Source: Hyphomicrobium sp. (GTDB taxonomy: Bacteria; Pseudomonadota; Alphaproteobacteria; Rhizobiales; Hyphomicrobiaceae). From it: a stretch of DNA of 64,000 nt. The notes under the pieces are model-generated. The model saw only the letters and a list, made by a program, of their open reading frames with translations. It ran no database searches and was not told the origin of the DNA. The stretch is taken from NCBI GenBank assembly GCA_022844105.1, contig JALHMJ010000005.1, positions 1-64,000 of the forward strand, in the 5' to 3' direction. Made by a program: the position numbers and the translations under genes. This document shows, piece by piece, positions 1 through 9,005 of the stretch. Each line of letters begins with the position of its first letter. The stretch's first letter is position 1.

Positions 1-33
1 GCAGTTAAAGCCGCCCTGCAGCGCAAGGTCGGA

Positions 34-552
34 TCAGCTTTCCCCAGGGGCGTCTTCCAATGTCAGCGCCGCGATCCGGGGGGTGTGGCCGGTCGCGCGA
101 ATGAACCGCAAAAGGTCGTCCCGCGCAATGCTCGTAGTGGCTGTATTCTCCATCGGGTGCAGGTTGATTGTCTCGAAATCCATCAGGTTCCGGTCGATCA
201 CAACCCGAACGCGGGTAGCCGTATCGCACATTAGCCCAAAAGCCGTGACCGAGCCGGGTTCGACACCCAACACCTCTCGCAAAAGCCCCGGCGCGCCGAA
301 ACTGAGCCGGCCCGACCCGATGACCGCCGGTAGCCGTTTCAAGTCGATCCGGGTTCCATGATGGGCCACGATAAGGAAAAGCTGTCCCTTGGCATCCTTT
401 AAAAACAGGTTTTTGGTATGCCCGCCGGGAATCCTCTCATACAACTCACCGCTGTCCTGGACGGTGAACACAGGTCGATGCTCGACGTCCCGCGTTTCAA
501 TTTCAAGCGCGCTGAGCCGTTCCATCAGGCGCTGGCGGAGGGAGTGGATCAA
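34..552 (-). CDS. YbaK/ProX-type aminoacyl-tRNA deacylase
   Basis: A 172-residue free-standing editing domain of the YbaK/ProX family, which hydrolyses mischarged aminoacyl-tRNA (typically Ala- or Cys-tRNA-Pro) in the cytoplasm. Residues 43-53 read GGHTKNLFLKD, the family signature with the conserved lysine (K47), and 96-107 read GVEPGSVTAFGL, the family's GVxPGSVT-FGL loop. A downstream NLHPMENTATT segment is also typical. The length fits a complete single-domain enzyme without a prolyl-tRNA synthetase body. It is transcribed towards the window edge and has no obvious operon partner here. The exact substrate (Ala, Cys or another) cannot be told from sequence alone; the ProX/PrdX subgroup is the best fit. 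Confidence 0.9.
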   Translation of the reverse strand: MIHSLRQRLMERLSALEIETRDVEHRPVFTVQDSGELYERIPGGHTKNLFLKDAKGQLFLIVAHHGTRIDLKRLPAVIGSGRLSFGAPGLLREVLGVEPGSVTAFGLMCDTATRVRVVIDRNLMDFETINLHPMENTATTSIARDDLLRFIRATGHTPRIAALTLEDAPGES

Positions 553-764
553 CGGCGAATCTCAGGTCCTATAACGCGCATCGCTTTGAAACCCGCAGGT
601 AAGCTACGCAGCCTCCGGCTGCAAGCCCGGCAACCTGCCGCCGTGCGTCTGTCGCCTTTTGAGTTGACGGCTCCGGGGTGTCCTGTTATCCGCCTGCCTC
701 CGGTTAAGGGCAACTTGATCGGAGCACCGATGTCGCTTACACACGAGCGACTTCGACATGGTAA

Positions 765-839
765 GCGGGTGTAGCTCAGCGGTAGAGCATCACGTTGCCA
801 ACGTGAGGGTCGAGGGTTCGATCCCCTTCGCCCGCTCCA
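765..839 (+). tRNA. tRNA-Gly (anticodon GCC)
   Basis: A full cloverleaf can be folded. The acceptor arms are GCGGGTG at 765-771 and CGCCCGC at 829-835, pairing with one G-U. The D arm begins GCTCAGCGGTAGAGC, the anticodon arm is TCACG-TTGCCAA-CGTGA giving anticodon GCC, and the T arm carries GGTTCGATCC. The discriminator base is T836 and CCA is encoded at 837-839. The flanking stretch 553-764 shows no gene I can support. Confidence 0.97.
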
Positions 840-876
840 TGCGATTTTCTGATTGGTGCGATGACTGGGCGTCGGC

Positions 877-1731
877 TTACGCCGCGCTCGCCGCCGATGT
901 TTCGGTCGCCATCCGCTGCAACAGCTCCTCCGTCAGTGAGCGCACGGCTTGGCCGACGTGACCGGGATACTTCGCGAAATACGACCGGTCCTGGGTTCTA
1001 AAGCGCGCCGCGTCTTGCAGCGACTGTGCCCTGGGCACCAAGCCGTTGAAGAGATTGTTGTCGGGGTTCTCGGCAAGCCACCTTTGATATTCGATTTCTG
1101 TCGGCGAAGTGGCATCGAACATGTTGACGATGACGCCCATGTTTTCGGCAAACCCCATCTCCGGATTGAGCGTCTTGAACCGACGGAACACGTCGAGGCC
1201 GCAGACGGAGACGTAATCCGCCTTCGTCGGAGACACATGGAAGTCTGATTCACGCAACCAGCTCTCGGTCAGGACCGAAAGTCCCGGCGGGCAGTCAATC
1301 AGAACGACGTCAAAGACGCTGCGCACTTCCGCCAGCAGCTGCGCAATCGCCGACCTTAGTCGGGCGTGCAGCTGCTCCTTGGAAACTTCGCGTTCAAACA
1401 GCGTTAGCTGCATGTCGCTCGGGATAAGAAACACCGTCCGCGCATCATCGACGTCGCCGACATCGCGAATGACGACGCGCGACCAGTCCGGAGTGCCACC
1501 CTGGAGCACGCGCCCAACCAGATGATCGACGAGCGTCAGTCCCTCCGACTGAAGCCGGTGTAGATTGGCCACCGACGTCAACATGCTGGAAACGCTCGCC
1601 TGAGCGTCACTGTCGATGACGAGGACGTTCTTGCCGTGATAGCACGACAGCGTCTCGGCAAGCGCCAGCACGAGCGTCGACTTGCCGACCCCGCCCTTCG
1701 TATTCATCACCGCAATGGTATTGCGCGGCAT
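877..1731 (-). CDS. ParA-family ATPase without adjacent parB
   Basis: A 284-residue ParA/Soj-like P-loop ATPase that would position cargo such as DNA or protein complexes by ATP-dependent DNA binding. The deviant Walker A motif KGGVGKST is at residues 12-19, the VLVIDSDAQAS strand follows at 36-46, and Walker B is VLIDCPPG at 143-150. I start at the ATG ending at 1731 because it places the P-loop near the N-terminus as in the family; the frame stays open upstream but that part looks non-coding. No ParB gene or parS-like palindrome is visible nearby, so this is an orphan ParA rather than the chromosomal partition pair. It is divergent from lemA. Confidence 0.85.
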   Translation of the reverse strand: MPRNTIAVMNTKGGVGKSTLVLALAETLSCYHGKNVLVIDSDAQASVSSMLTSVANLHRLQSEGLTLVDHLVGRVLQGGTPDWSRVVIRDVGDVDDARTVFLIPSDMQLTLFEREVSKEQLHARLRSAIAQLLAEVRSVFDVVLIDCPPGLSVLTESWLRESDFHVSPTKADYVSVCGLDVFRRFKTLNPEMGFAENMGVIVNMFDATSPTEIEYQRWLAENPDNNLFNGLVPRAQSLQDAARFRTQDRSYFAKYPGHVGQAVRSLTEELLQRMATETSAASAA

Positions 1732-1910
1732 TGCGCGTGAACCCCACCCGTATTCGGCCCGGCCAGACAAGCCAGGACACTCACGCCCCTTTACCACATC
1801 TGCTTGCCGATTGTGGCGGTCTCGGGGTCGCGCCGAACTCCCATAACCCCTTGCCTTCCCATGCACCGGCGCTATGACCAGTGGATCAACTCCTGGGAGG
1901 CCGTCGCGTC

Positions 1911-2534
1911 ATGGCTGTCTTATCGTTCATCGGCTCTGCTCGGTCGCTGGTCTTGGCGTGCACGCTCGCCCTCACGCTGCCGCTCGCCGGGTGCGGGGTG
2001 AACAACATCCCAACCTATGAGCAGAATGCCAAAGCCGCTTGGTCGGAAGTCTTGAACACGTACAAGACGCGCAACGATCTTATTCCGAACCTTGTGGAGA
2101 CCGTGAAGGGTTTCGCGGAGCAGGAGAAGAGCGTCTTGACCGAAGTTGTCGAGGCTCGCGCCAAGGCCACCAGCGTGCAGGTTCCGCCCGACATTCTGAC
2201 CAATCCGGAAGCTATGAAGAATTTCCAGGACGCGCAGCAGCAACTCGGCGGCGCGCTGGGCCGGCTCCTTGCCGTTGTGGAGCGTTATCCGGACATCAAG
2301 TCCGGACAGAACTTCCTCGCGCTGCAAAGCCAGATCGAAGGTGTCGAGAACAAGATCCGGATCGCCCGCAGCGACTACATCCAGGCCGTCCGCCAATACA
2401 ACACCGAAATCAGCACGATCCCTGGTCGTTGGTGGCGCGCATTCGTGTATCCGGACAAGGTCGAGATGGCGTCGTTCGATATTCCAGCGGAAGAACAAAA
2501 GGTTCCGAAGGTGGATTTCGGCACCAAGAAGTGA
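1911..2534 (+). CDS. lemA: LemA-family lipoprotein
   Basis: A 207-residue LemA protein with an N-terminal membrane segment ending in the lipobox LAGC (cysteine 28), so probably a lipoprotein. The NAKAAWSEVLNTYKTRNDLI stretch and the following helices are the LemA signature. I chose the ATG at 1911 because GGGAGG lies just upstream and the signal sequence then starts correctly. LemA genes commonly sit with TPM-domain genes, as here with the next two, and the three are thought to act together at the cell envelope. The molecular function is not established. Confidence 0.92.
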   Translation: MAVLSFIGSARSLVLACTLALTLPLAGCGVNNIPTYEQNAKAAWSEVLNTYKTRNDLIPNLVETVKGFAEQEKSVLTEVVEARAKATSVQVPPDILTNPEAMKNFQDAQQQLGGALGRLLAVVERYPDIKSGQNFLALQSQIEGVENKIRIARSDYIQAVRQYNTEISTIPGRWWRAFVYPDKVEMASFDIPAEEQKVPKVDFGTKK

Positions 2535-2610
2535 ACAGGCACGTTGCCTTTCCTTGATCCAGGATGACGGACGAGCGGGCGTCTTACCCTCTCCCTATGG
2601 AGCCCATCCG

Positions 2611-3405
2611 GTGCGCGCGATCCTGACAGCGCTGGCGCTCGTCTTGACGGTGCTGATCACCGGCATTGCACCGGGCCATGCCGCCGATCCTGTGTTTCCC
2701 GCGCTGACGGGCCGCATCGTTGACGATGCCAAATTACTCACGCCCGAAGATGAAGCCGAACTCAGCGCCACGTTGGCGGCCCTGGAGGGCACATCCTCAG
2801 ATCAGCTCGCGATCGTCACGCTATCCTCGCTGCAGGGCTTTCCCATTGAAGACTTCGGCTACAAACTCGGCCGCCACTGGGGCATCGGCCAACAGGACAA
2901 AGACAACGGCGTCCTCCTCATCGTCGCACCCAATGAACGCAAGGTACGCATCGAAGTCGGCAAACGGCTCGAGCCGCTGCTCACCGACGCCATGAGCCGG
3001 CTGATTATAGAAAATGCGATCCTGCCAGGCTTCCGCCGAGGCGACTTCGCGGGCGGCATCCGCGCCGGAGTGCGCGATATCAAGGACGTCCTGCTGGGAG
3101 ATTCCGAGGCCGTGAAAAAGCGCGCCCTTGGCATGCATCAAGCTCCCGAGGTCGACTGGATCGCCGTCCTGATCATCGCGATCTGGATCGCCATCGTCCT
3201 CTTTTCGATCTACCAGCAGCACCAGCAGACCGCCCAGTATCCCCAATCCGCCGGACGCCGTCGCGGTCGGGCCGGTCGCGACGGCGGCATCGTAATCCTC
3301 CCAGGCGGGTCGGGCAGCTGGAGTGGCAGCAGCGGTGGCGGAGGCGGCGGGTGGTCGGGCGGCGGTGGAACATTCAGTGGCGGCGGCGCCTCCGGCGGCT
3401 GGTAA
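2611..3405 (+). CDS. TPM-domain protein with glycine-rich tail
   Basis: A 264-residue exported membrane protein. It has a signal peptide (residues 1 to about 25, GHAA cleavage region), a TPM domain (about 30-165, including TGRIVDDAKLLTPEDEAEL and the DNGVLLIVAPNERKVRIEVG strand), one transmembrane helix at about 183-200, a basic linker, and a Gly/Ser tail from about 232 ending SGGW. That layout is typical of the YgcG/TPM family found after lemA. The GTG at 2611 is preferred because it starts the signal peptide and has GGAG eight bases upstream. The TPM fold resembles the plant photosystem II repair protein TLP18.3; whether this copy has any phosphatase activity is unknown. Confidence 0.85.
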   Translation: MRAILTALALVLTVLITGIAPGHAADPVFPALTGRIVDDAKLLTPEDEAELSATLAALEGTSSDQLAIVTLSSLQGFPIEDFGYKLGRHWGIGQQDKDNGVLLIVAPNERKVRIEVGKRLEPLLTDAMSRLIIENAILPGFRRGDFAGGIRAGVRDIKDVLLGDSEAVKKRALGMHQAPEVDWIAVLIIAIWIAIVLFSIYQQHQQTAQYPQSAGRRRGRAGRDGGIVILPGGSGSWSGSSGGGGGGWSGGGGTFSGGGASGGW

Positions 3406-3427
3406 TCGAACAACGGAACGGACGGTC

Positions 3428-4045
3428 ATGGCCTTCATCTCGGACAAAGATCGCGCGCGGATCGGACAGGCTATCGCTGCGGCGGAAAGCAAGACGTCCG
3501 GCGAGATCGTTGCCATTCTCAGCGGCGAGAGTGCCAGCTATCTGCACGTGCCGTTTTTATGGGCGGCCCTGATCGCGCTCATCGTACCGTGGCCGCTCGT
3601 CTACTTCACCTGGCTCGCTGTCCAATGGATCTACGTCCTTCAATTGGCGGTGTTTGCTCTGATCGTGATGCTGGCTATGCCACGTCGCGTGCGCTACGCG
3701 CTGGTGCCGAAATCCGTCAAGCGCGAGCGTGTCCACCGCCGCGCTGTGGAACAATTCCTCGTGCAGAACCTGCACACGACTTCCGGGCGAACCGGGGTAC
3801 TGATCTATGTATCCGTCGCGGAGCGCACTGCGGAAATCATTGCCGACACGGGCATCGACGCGAAGGTCGATAAAGGTACCTGGCAGGCAATAATCGACGA
3901 TCTGACCTCCAACATCGGGGCCGGCAAAGTGGGTGATGGTTTCGTCCACGCAATTGATCGGATCGGTGATCTGCTGGCCAAGCATTTCCCGCCCGGTTCG
4001 AGAGATCCCAACGAACTGCCCAATCATCTGATTGTCATCGACTAG
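3428..4045 (+). CDS. TPM-domain membrane protein (second copy)
   Basis: A 205-residue protein with two predicted transmembrane helices (about 42-63 and 66-85) inserted in a TPM-type domain. The soluble core resumes with VHRRAVEQFLVQNLHTTSGR and continues to a GKVGDGFVHAIDRIGDLLAKHF helix. It lies 22 bases after the previous TPM gene and probably shares its transcript with lemA. The internal ATG at 3428 is the natural start (MAFISDKDRARIGQAI), since sequence upstream in the same frame is only a shadow of the preceding gene. Its biochemical role is unknown; family context suggests envelope maintenance. Confidence 0.85.
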   Translation: MAFISDKDRARIGQAIAAAESKTSGEIVAILSGESASYLHVPFLWAALIALIVPWPLVYFTWLAVQWIYVLQLAVFALIVMLAMPRRVRYALVPKSVKRERVHRRAVEQFLVQNLHTTSGRTGVLIYVSVAERTAEIIADTGIDAKVDKGTWQAIIDDLTSNIGAGKVGDGFVHAIDRIGDLLAKHFPPGSRDPNELPNHLIVID

Positions 4046-4084
4046 CGCTGCAATGTGAAACCGGAGTGTGAACCAGGAATGACG

Positions 4085-5491
4085 ATGGCAAATCAAGCGA
4101 CCGTCGACGCGACTGGCGGCACTGTCTCCCGTTCCGCACCGATGCGCGCCCTGGTCTCCTGGACGCTCTATGACTTCGCCTCCCAGCCCTACTATACGCT
4201 CGTGTTGACGTTCCTCTTCGCGCCCTACTTCGCGGCCTATGTCGTCGGTGACGTCGCGCGGGGCCAGACAATCTGGGGCTACGGGGCCGCCGCCGCCAGT
4301 CTACTGATCGCCATAGGCAGTCCCTTCCTAGGGGCGCTTGCCGACGGACGCGGACGCCGCAAGCCCTGGATTGCGCTGTTCTCCGTCGTCCTCATCGCAG
4401 GACTTGCAACACTGTGGCTGGCCGTTCCCGGCGCACCGAATGAGGTGATTGCGCTCATCGTTGTAGCCTTTATCGCCGCCACGGCGGCTGCGGAGTTTTC
4501 ATCGGTCTTCACCAACAGCATGATGCCAAGTTTGGTGCCGCCGTCCGCGCTCGGCCGCCTGTCGGGAATAGGCTGGGGCGTCGGCTATCTCGGTGGACTT
4601 TTGAGCCTCGCCCTCGTCGCCGGCTTGATCGTTTCCAGCGCGGCGACGGGCAAAACCCTGTTCGGTTTAGACCCCATCTTGACGCTTGACCTTTCAGCGC
4701 ACGAAGCCGATCGCCTCGTCGGGCCGATTGCCGCGCTTTGGTTTGCGCTTTTCATGATTCCCTTTTTCCTATTTGTTCCGGATGCAAAGCCGCAACCCCT
4801 GGCCGCCGGCCAAACGCGACCCTCGCCCGCTGCCCAACTCTGGAGCACGCTGAAGCAGTTGCCGCGCAACCGCGACATGCTGTTCTTCCTCATCGCACGA
4901 ATGATCTATTCAGACGGTCTATCCGCCATCTTCGCCTTTGGCGGGATTTACGGCACGGCCGTGTTCGGCTGGACCGCCTTGGAGCTCGGCCTGTTCGGCA
5001 TCATTCTGACGGCGACTGGCATGATCGGCGCCGTCATCGGCGGATTTCTCGACGACCGGGCCGGAGCCAAAACCGTGATCCTTTTCGCACTCGCGCTTCT
5101 TCTAGTCGGCGCGGTCGGTATCCTGTCGGTCGACAAAACACACGTCCTGTTCACCGTCGAAGTGGCGGAAAAGCAAGCCGGTTCGGCGCCGTTTTCATCC
5201 GCCGGCGAGCAGGTCTTCCTCGCCTTTGCACTCCTTGTTGGCCTCGTCGCAGCCCCCGTACAGGCCGCTAGCCGATCGTTGTTGGCCCGCCTCGCGCCGC
5301 CCGATCAGATTGCTCAATACTTCGGCCTCTTTGCCTTCTCTGGTAAAGTTACCGCCTTTCTCGCTCCGTTTCTGGTGGCAACCGTCACCCTCGCCAGTGG
5401 CAGCCAGCGGCTCGGCATGGCGTCAATCACGCTCTTTCTCATTGCCGGCATGATTTTGATGCTCCCCGTGCGGGAACCGCGAGCCCCCTGA
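4085..5491 (+). CDS. UMF1/Atg22-like MFS transporter
   Basis: About 468 residues with roughly twelve hydrophobic helices. The N-terminal SWTLYDFASQPYYTLVLTF and the GALADGRGRRKPWI loop between helices 2 and 3 identify the UMF1 branch of the major facilitator superfamily, related to yeast vacuolar effluxer Atg22. Substrate unknown; amino acids or small metabolites are plausible by homology only. Start choice: AGGA at 4075-4078 is correctly spaced for the ATG at 4085, while the ATG at 4079 is too close and the GTG at 4055 lacks a site. It follows the TPM genes by about 40 bases and may be co-transcribed with them. Confidence 0.88.
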   Translation: MANQATVDATGGTVSRSAPMRALVSWTLYDFASQPYYTLVLTFLFAPYFAAYVVGDVARGQTIWGYGAAAASLLIAIGSPFLGALADGRGRRKPWIALFSVVLIAGLATLWLAVPGAPNEVIALIVVAFIAATAAAEFSSVFTNSMMPSLVPPSALGRLSGIGWGVGYLGGLLSLALVAGLIVSSAATGKTLFGLDPILTLDLSAHEADRLVGPIAALWFALFMIPFFLFVPDAKPQPLAAGQTRPSPAAQLWSTLKQLPRNRDMLFFLIARMIYSDGLSAIFAFGGIYGTAVFGWTALELGLFGIILTATGMIGAVIGGFLDDRAGAKTVILFALALLLVGAVGILSVDKTHVLFTVEVAEKQAGSAPFSSAGEQVFLAFALLVGLVAAPVQAASRSLLARLAPPDQIAQYFGLFAFSGKVTAFLAPFLVATVTLASGSQRLGMASITLFLIAGMILMLPVREPRAP

Positions 5492-5670
5492 CCGTAAAAG
5501 GAAAATTTCTGCCCAGCGGAGAGCAAGCCCGATCCCCGGTGCGCCCTCTGCGAGCCTTGACAGCCGTGTGACGCCGCGCGCATCGTCCGCGCAAATTTGC
5601 GTCCCGGGTCGCGTGCGGCGTCGTCTATCGCCCAGCCCCCGCTGTAATGAGGCGACAAGCAGTGGAATCA

Positions 5671-6651
5671 ATGACCGAGCGACCGGCCCCGAATATCGTG
5701 CGCACCTACCTGAAGTTCGAAACACCGATCGCGGAACTCGAGCGCAAAGTGCAAGAGTTGCGCGCTCTCGAAGGTTCAGAGACCGCCGTCAACATTGCCG
5801 ACGAGATCAAAAAGCTCGAGCAGAAGGCGCATGCGGCGCTGGCTGAAACGTACGCCAAGCTGACGCCATGGCAGAAGACGGAAGTCGCCCGCCATCCCGA
5901 GCGCCCCCATTGCCTCGACTACGTCAGCGGCTTGATTGAAGAGTTCACGCCACTTGCTGGTGACCGCTACTTTGGGGAGGACGAAGCGATTGTTGGTGGG
6001 CTCGGAACATTTCGCGGACGTTCCGTCATACTCATCGGCCATGAAAAAGGTTCCGACACGGAAAGCCGACTACGCCATAACTTCGGAATGGCCAAACCAG
6101 AGGGCTATCGCAAGGCCGTCCGTCTCATGGAAATGGCTGAGCGTTTCCAGCTTCCTGTCATCACGCTGTGCGACACAGCAGGTGCCTATCCCGGCGTCGA
6201 TGCCGAACAACGCGGCCAAGCCGAAGCCATCGCCCGTTCGACCGATACGTGTCTGGCAATCGGCGTTCCACTCATCGCCGTCATCATCGGCGAAGGCGGC
6301 TCGGGCGGCGCTGTCGCGATCGCGACCGCCAATCGCATTTTGATGCTCGAGCATTCGATCTATACGGTCGCCTCGCCCGAAGCCGCAGCGTCCATCTTGT
6401 GGCGTGACAGTTCCAAAGCAATCGATGCCGCAACCAGTATGAAGATCACCGCGCAGGATCTCGAAGCCCTCGGCGTGATCGACACAGTCGTCAAGGAACC
6501 GGTCGGCGGCGCCCACCGCGATCCGGCGCTGATGATGAAGCGCGTCGGTGATGCCGTCGCCAAGGCGATTGCCGAATTTGACGGAAAGAGCCCGGCGGAA
6601 ATTCGCCGCCAGCGACAGGATCGCTTCCTCGAGATTGGCCGCTCGCTCTAG
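5671..6651 (+). CDS. accA: Acetyl-CoA carboxylase carboxyltransferase subunit alpha
   Basis: A 326-residue AccA. With AccD it transfers the carboxyl group from biotin to acetyl-CoA to make malonyl-CoA for fatty-acid synthesis. Diagnostic features are the N-terminal YLKFETPIAELERKV, the HEKGSDTESRLRHNFGMAKPE-type crotonase-fold region, DTAGAYPGVDAEQRGQAEAI and the oxyanion segment GEGGSGGAVAI. The ATG at 5671 begins MTERPAPNIV and matches usual AccA length; an ATG 24 bases upstream is possible but less likely. It stands alone in the genome segment; accD is not in the window. Confidence 0.96.
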   Translation: MTERPAPNIVRTYLKFETPIAELERKVQELRALEGSETAVNIADEIKKLEQKAHAALAETYAKLTPWQKTEVARHPERPHCLDYVSGLIEEFTPLAGDRYFGEDEAIVGGLGTFRGRSVILIGHEKGSDTESRLRHNFGMAKPEGYRKAVRLMEMAERFQLPVITLCDTAGAYPGVDAEQRGQAEAIARSTDTCLAIGVPLIAVIIGEGGSGGAVAIATANRILMLEHSIYTVASPEAAASILWRDSSKAIDAATSMKITAQDLEALGVIDTVVKEPVGGAHRDPALMMKRVGDAVAKAIAEFDGKSPAEIRRQRQDRFLEIGRSL

Positions 6652-6787
6652 CGCACAATGGGCCGATATGCCCAAGTCGTTGGGAACGCTGGGGTCTCGC
6701 GCCTCACCGGTGCCGTATTCCCTGTGCCCTATCGGCGGTTGATGTGGAGCGCCAATGCGTCGCCACTATAGAATTGGTTTTCGTCTG

Positions 6788-6802
6788 TTAGGGAATTGTT
6801 AA
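6788..6802 (+). promoter_or_regulatory. Possible CtrA box upstream of the L,D-transpeptidases
   Basis: TTAG at 6788-6791, seven bases, then TTAA at 6799-6802 followed by CC. This matches the alphaproteobacterial CtrA consensus TTAA-N7-TTAA at seven of eight half-site positions. It lies 63 bases before the ATG at 6866. One match of this kind can arise by chance, so this is a candidate only. Confidence 0.4.
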
Positions 6803-6865
6803 CCTTCTCGAATGGATGGTGATTCGCCGACGCGCCAGCACGTCAAGCGCTCGCAGCGGCGGAAA

Positions 6866-7963
6866 ATGGGGAAACGTTTGAAGCCTTGGTTCGGAGCCAT
6901 GATCGCAGGCGCGGCGCTGGCACTCGCCGGCTGCGGCAGTGCGCCCGAACTCATCCCGGCCGAGCAGCCACTACCCAAGGAAACCCTCGACCTTATAGGC
7001 AAAAAAGGCATGCAGACCGGCATGCCGATTTTCGTGCGCATCTTCAAGGAAGAGTCTGAACTCGAAGTTTGGAAGGCACGAGACGACGGCCGTTTCTATC
7101 ATTTCAAGACGTACCCGATCTGCAATTGGTCGGGCGAAATCGGCCCGAAGCTGAAGATGGGCGACAAGCAGGCGCCGGAAGGCTTCTATGCTGTGGGTCC
7201 AAAGCAGATGAAGCCGGACAGCAACTATCACGTCGCGTTCAATCTCGGATTTCCCAACAGTTACGACCGCGCCAACGACCGCACGGGCGAGTACCTCATG
7301 ATCCACGGCAAATGCAAATCCGCCGGCTGCTACGCCATGACGGATGCGCTCGCCGAAGAGATTTACGCGCTCGCGCGCGAAGCCTTCAGGAACGGCCAGA
7401 CGGCCTTCGAGGTGCACGCATTTCCATTCCGCATGACGGATGAGAAGATGGCGCGCTTCAAGGGCCACAAAAACTACGCGTTCTGGGCAATGATCAAGCC
7501 GGGCTATGATTTTTTCGAAACGTATCGCGTGCCGCCGACCATTGCAGTTTGCAATCGCAAGTACGCGGTCGGTGTTGCGATCCCCGCAACGGCCCGCATC
7601 GATGCAGAAGCAGCCTGCCCTCGCTTCAAAAAGCAGGAATTGACGCCCTTCGCGCCCAATCTTTTGGATCAGCAGATCGCAAGCCAGCAAGGCTCCATCG
7701 TGCCGGGCCCGAAAACACGCGAAGCAACGGCCTTGGCATGGTCGGACGGTGAAGCCCCCGCGGCGTCGGCGGCCCCTGCCAAGCCCGCCGCACCAGCGAA
7801 CGCCACGCCACCGGCCGCCGCAACCGGTTCGATTGGCGACACCCAAAAGCAGTTGCCGAAGGCATCGCATTTGACCTCTGACCCTGTGCCAGCGGCTCTA
7901 GCCCGCAAGCCCGTCGCAAGATCCCACGAAGTTCCAGCATCACTCGGGTTGAACGCGCCCTGA
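6866..7963 (+). CDS. L,D-transpeptidase-family lipoprotein (copy 1 of 3)
   Basis: A 365-residue YkuD/YafK-type L,D-transpeptidase, a cysteine enzyme that forms or breaks peptidoglycan or peptidoglycan-protein cross-links in the periplasm. From the ATG at 6866 the signal sequence ends in the lipobox LAGC (cysteine 23), so it is probably membrane-anchored. The active-site motif HGKCKSAGCYAMT has His147 and catalytic Cys155, and the substrate-side KQAPEGFY and NLGFPNSYDR segments are present. The C-terminus from about residue 285 is Ala/Pro-rich and low complexity. An in-frame ATG at 6812 exists but would put the signal peptide 18 residues inside. First of three tandem paralogues. Confidence 0.88.
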   Translation: MGKRLKPWFGAMIAGAALALAGCGSAPELIPAEQPLPKETLDLIGKKGMQTGMPIFVRIFKEESELEVWKARDDGRFYHFKTYPICNWSGEIGPKLKMGDKQAPEGFYAVGPKQMKPDSNYHVAFNLGFPNSYDRANDRTGEYLMIHGKCKSAGCYAMTDALAEEIYALAREAFRNGQTAFEVHAFPFRMTDEKMARFKGHKNYAFWAMIKPGYDFFETYRVPPTIAVCNRKYAVGVAIPATARIDAEAACPRFKKQELTPFAPNLLDQQIASQQGSIVPGPKTREATALAWSDGEAPAASAAPAKPAAPANATPPAAATGSIGDTQKQLPKASHLTSDPVPAALARKPVARSHEVPASLGLNAP

Positions 7964-8038
7964 TCGACGCTAACTTTCGCGTCGAGGGTCGCGCAAGCAA
8001 CACGTCGCTGGCCCCGCTCATCGAGGAACCGACGTCCA

Positions 8039-8914
8039 ATGCGGCTTGTGAGCGTAATACTTCTGGCACTTGTCGTCGTGGGTGCAGCCGCCTTCGCGTT
8101 CTTGCCGGCTCCTATGCGCGACGGATATGTCATCGCGCTGCAGCGCCACTACAATGTCTGGCTCGCATCTACGGGCCAACCAATGCCCGGAACGCCTGAT
8201 CTTGCGCGTCTCGAAGGCCGCCTCCGGGAGAAAGGCCTGGCGCTGGGTTCGCCCATCCTAATGCGCATTTTCAAGCGCGACTTCGAACTCGAAATTTGGA
8301 TGCTGAAGAACGGCCGCTACGAACTCTTCGCAACGTATCCGATCTGCAAATGGTCCGGTCGTCTGGGACCAAAGCTTGCAACCGGCGACCGCCAGGCCCC
8401 AGAAGGGTTCTATAGCGTTGATCGCGGCGCACTCAATCCGAACAGCCGCTGGCACCGATCGTTCAATCTCGGTTTCCCCAACCCGTATGACCGCTCGCAT
8501 AATCGAAGTGGGTCCTACCTGATGGTCCACGGGGGCTGCGGTTCGATTGGATGTTACGCCATGACCAATCCGGTGATCGACGAAATCTGGACCCTTCTCA
8601 ACCGTGCCTTCGACGGCGGTCAGAAGCGGTTTCAAGCGCAGGTCTTTCCTTTTCGCATGACCGAAGCGAACCTCGCCCGCTACAACGGTGCCCAGTGGTC
8701 GGAATTCTGGACCGACTTGAAGATCGGCCACGATCTCTTTGAAAAAGATCGGCTGCCGCCGGCCGTCGGGGTTTGTAACAAACGCTACACATTCGTGTCA
8801 GGGCTGAAGACCAGCGATATCACCGGCCCGGTGTCCGCCGAATGCCCAGCCGTCAAAAACACGGCTGCACTAAGTCAAGCTCCACCAGGGTCGCTGAGGA
8901 ACGCTGTGCCCTAA
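8039..8914 (+). CDS. L,D-transpeptidase-family protein (copy 2 of 3)
   Basis: A 291-residue paralogue of the preceding gene with a single N-terminal hydrophobic helix (about residues 4-22) acting as signal or anchor, and no lipobox. The catalytic motif is HGGCGSIGCYAMT with His164 and Cys172; RIFKRDFELEIWM, YPICKWSGRLGPKL, RQAPEGFY and NLGFPNPYDR align segment by segment with copies 1 and 3. It has only a short tail after the conserved CNKRY segment. The three copies are all on the plus strand with 75-90 base gaps, pointing to tandem duplication and possible co-expression. Confidence 0.9.
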   Translation: MRLVSVILLALVVVGAAAFAFLPAPMRDGYVIALQRHYNVWLASTGQPMPGTPDLARLEGRLREKGLALGSPILMRIFKRDFELEIWMLKNGRYELFATYPICKWSGRLGPKLATGDRQAPEGFYSVDRGALNPNSRWHRSFNLGFPNPYDRSHNRSGSYLMVHGGCGSIGCYAMTNPVIDEIWTLLNRAFDGGQKRFQAQVFPFRMTEANLARYNGAQWSEFWTDLKIGHDLFEKDRLPPAVGVCNKRYTFVSGLKTSDITGPVSAECPAVKNTAALSQAPPGSLRNAVP

Positions 8915-9005
8915 CGGTAGCGCTGCAGTCAGGAAGCACTGTCCGCCGGTTGCCAGGGCCGCCCTCGACCGTTTAGGGTGCCGGTCGTCATCGAGGCTCA
9001 GCGAT

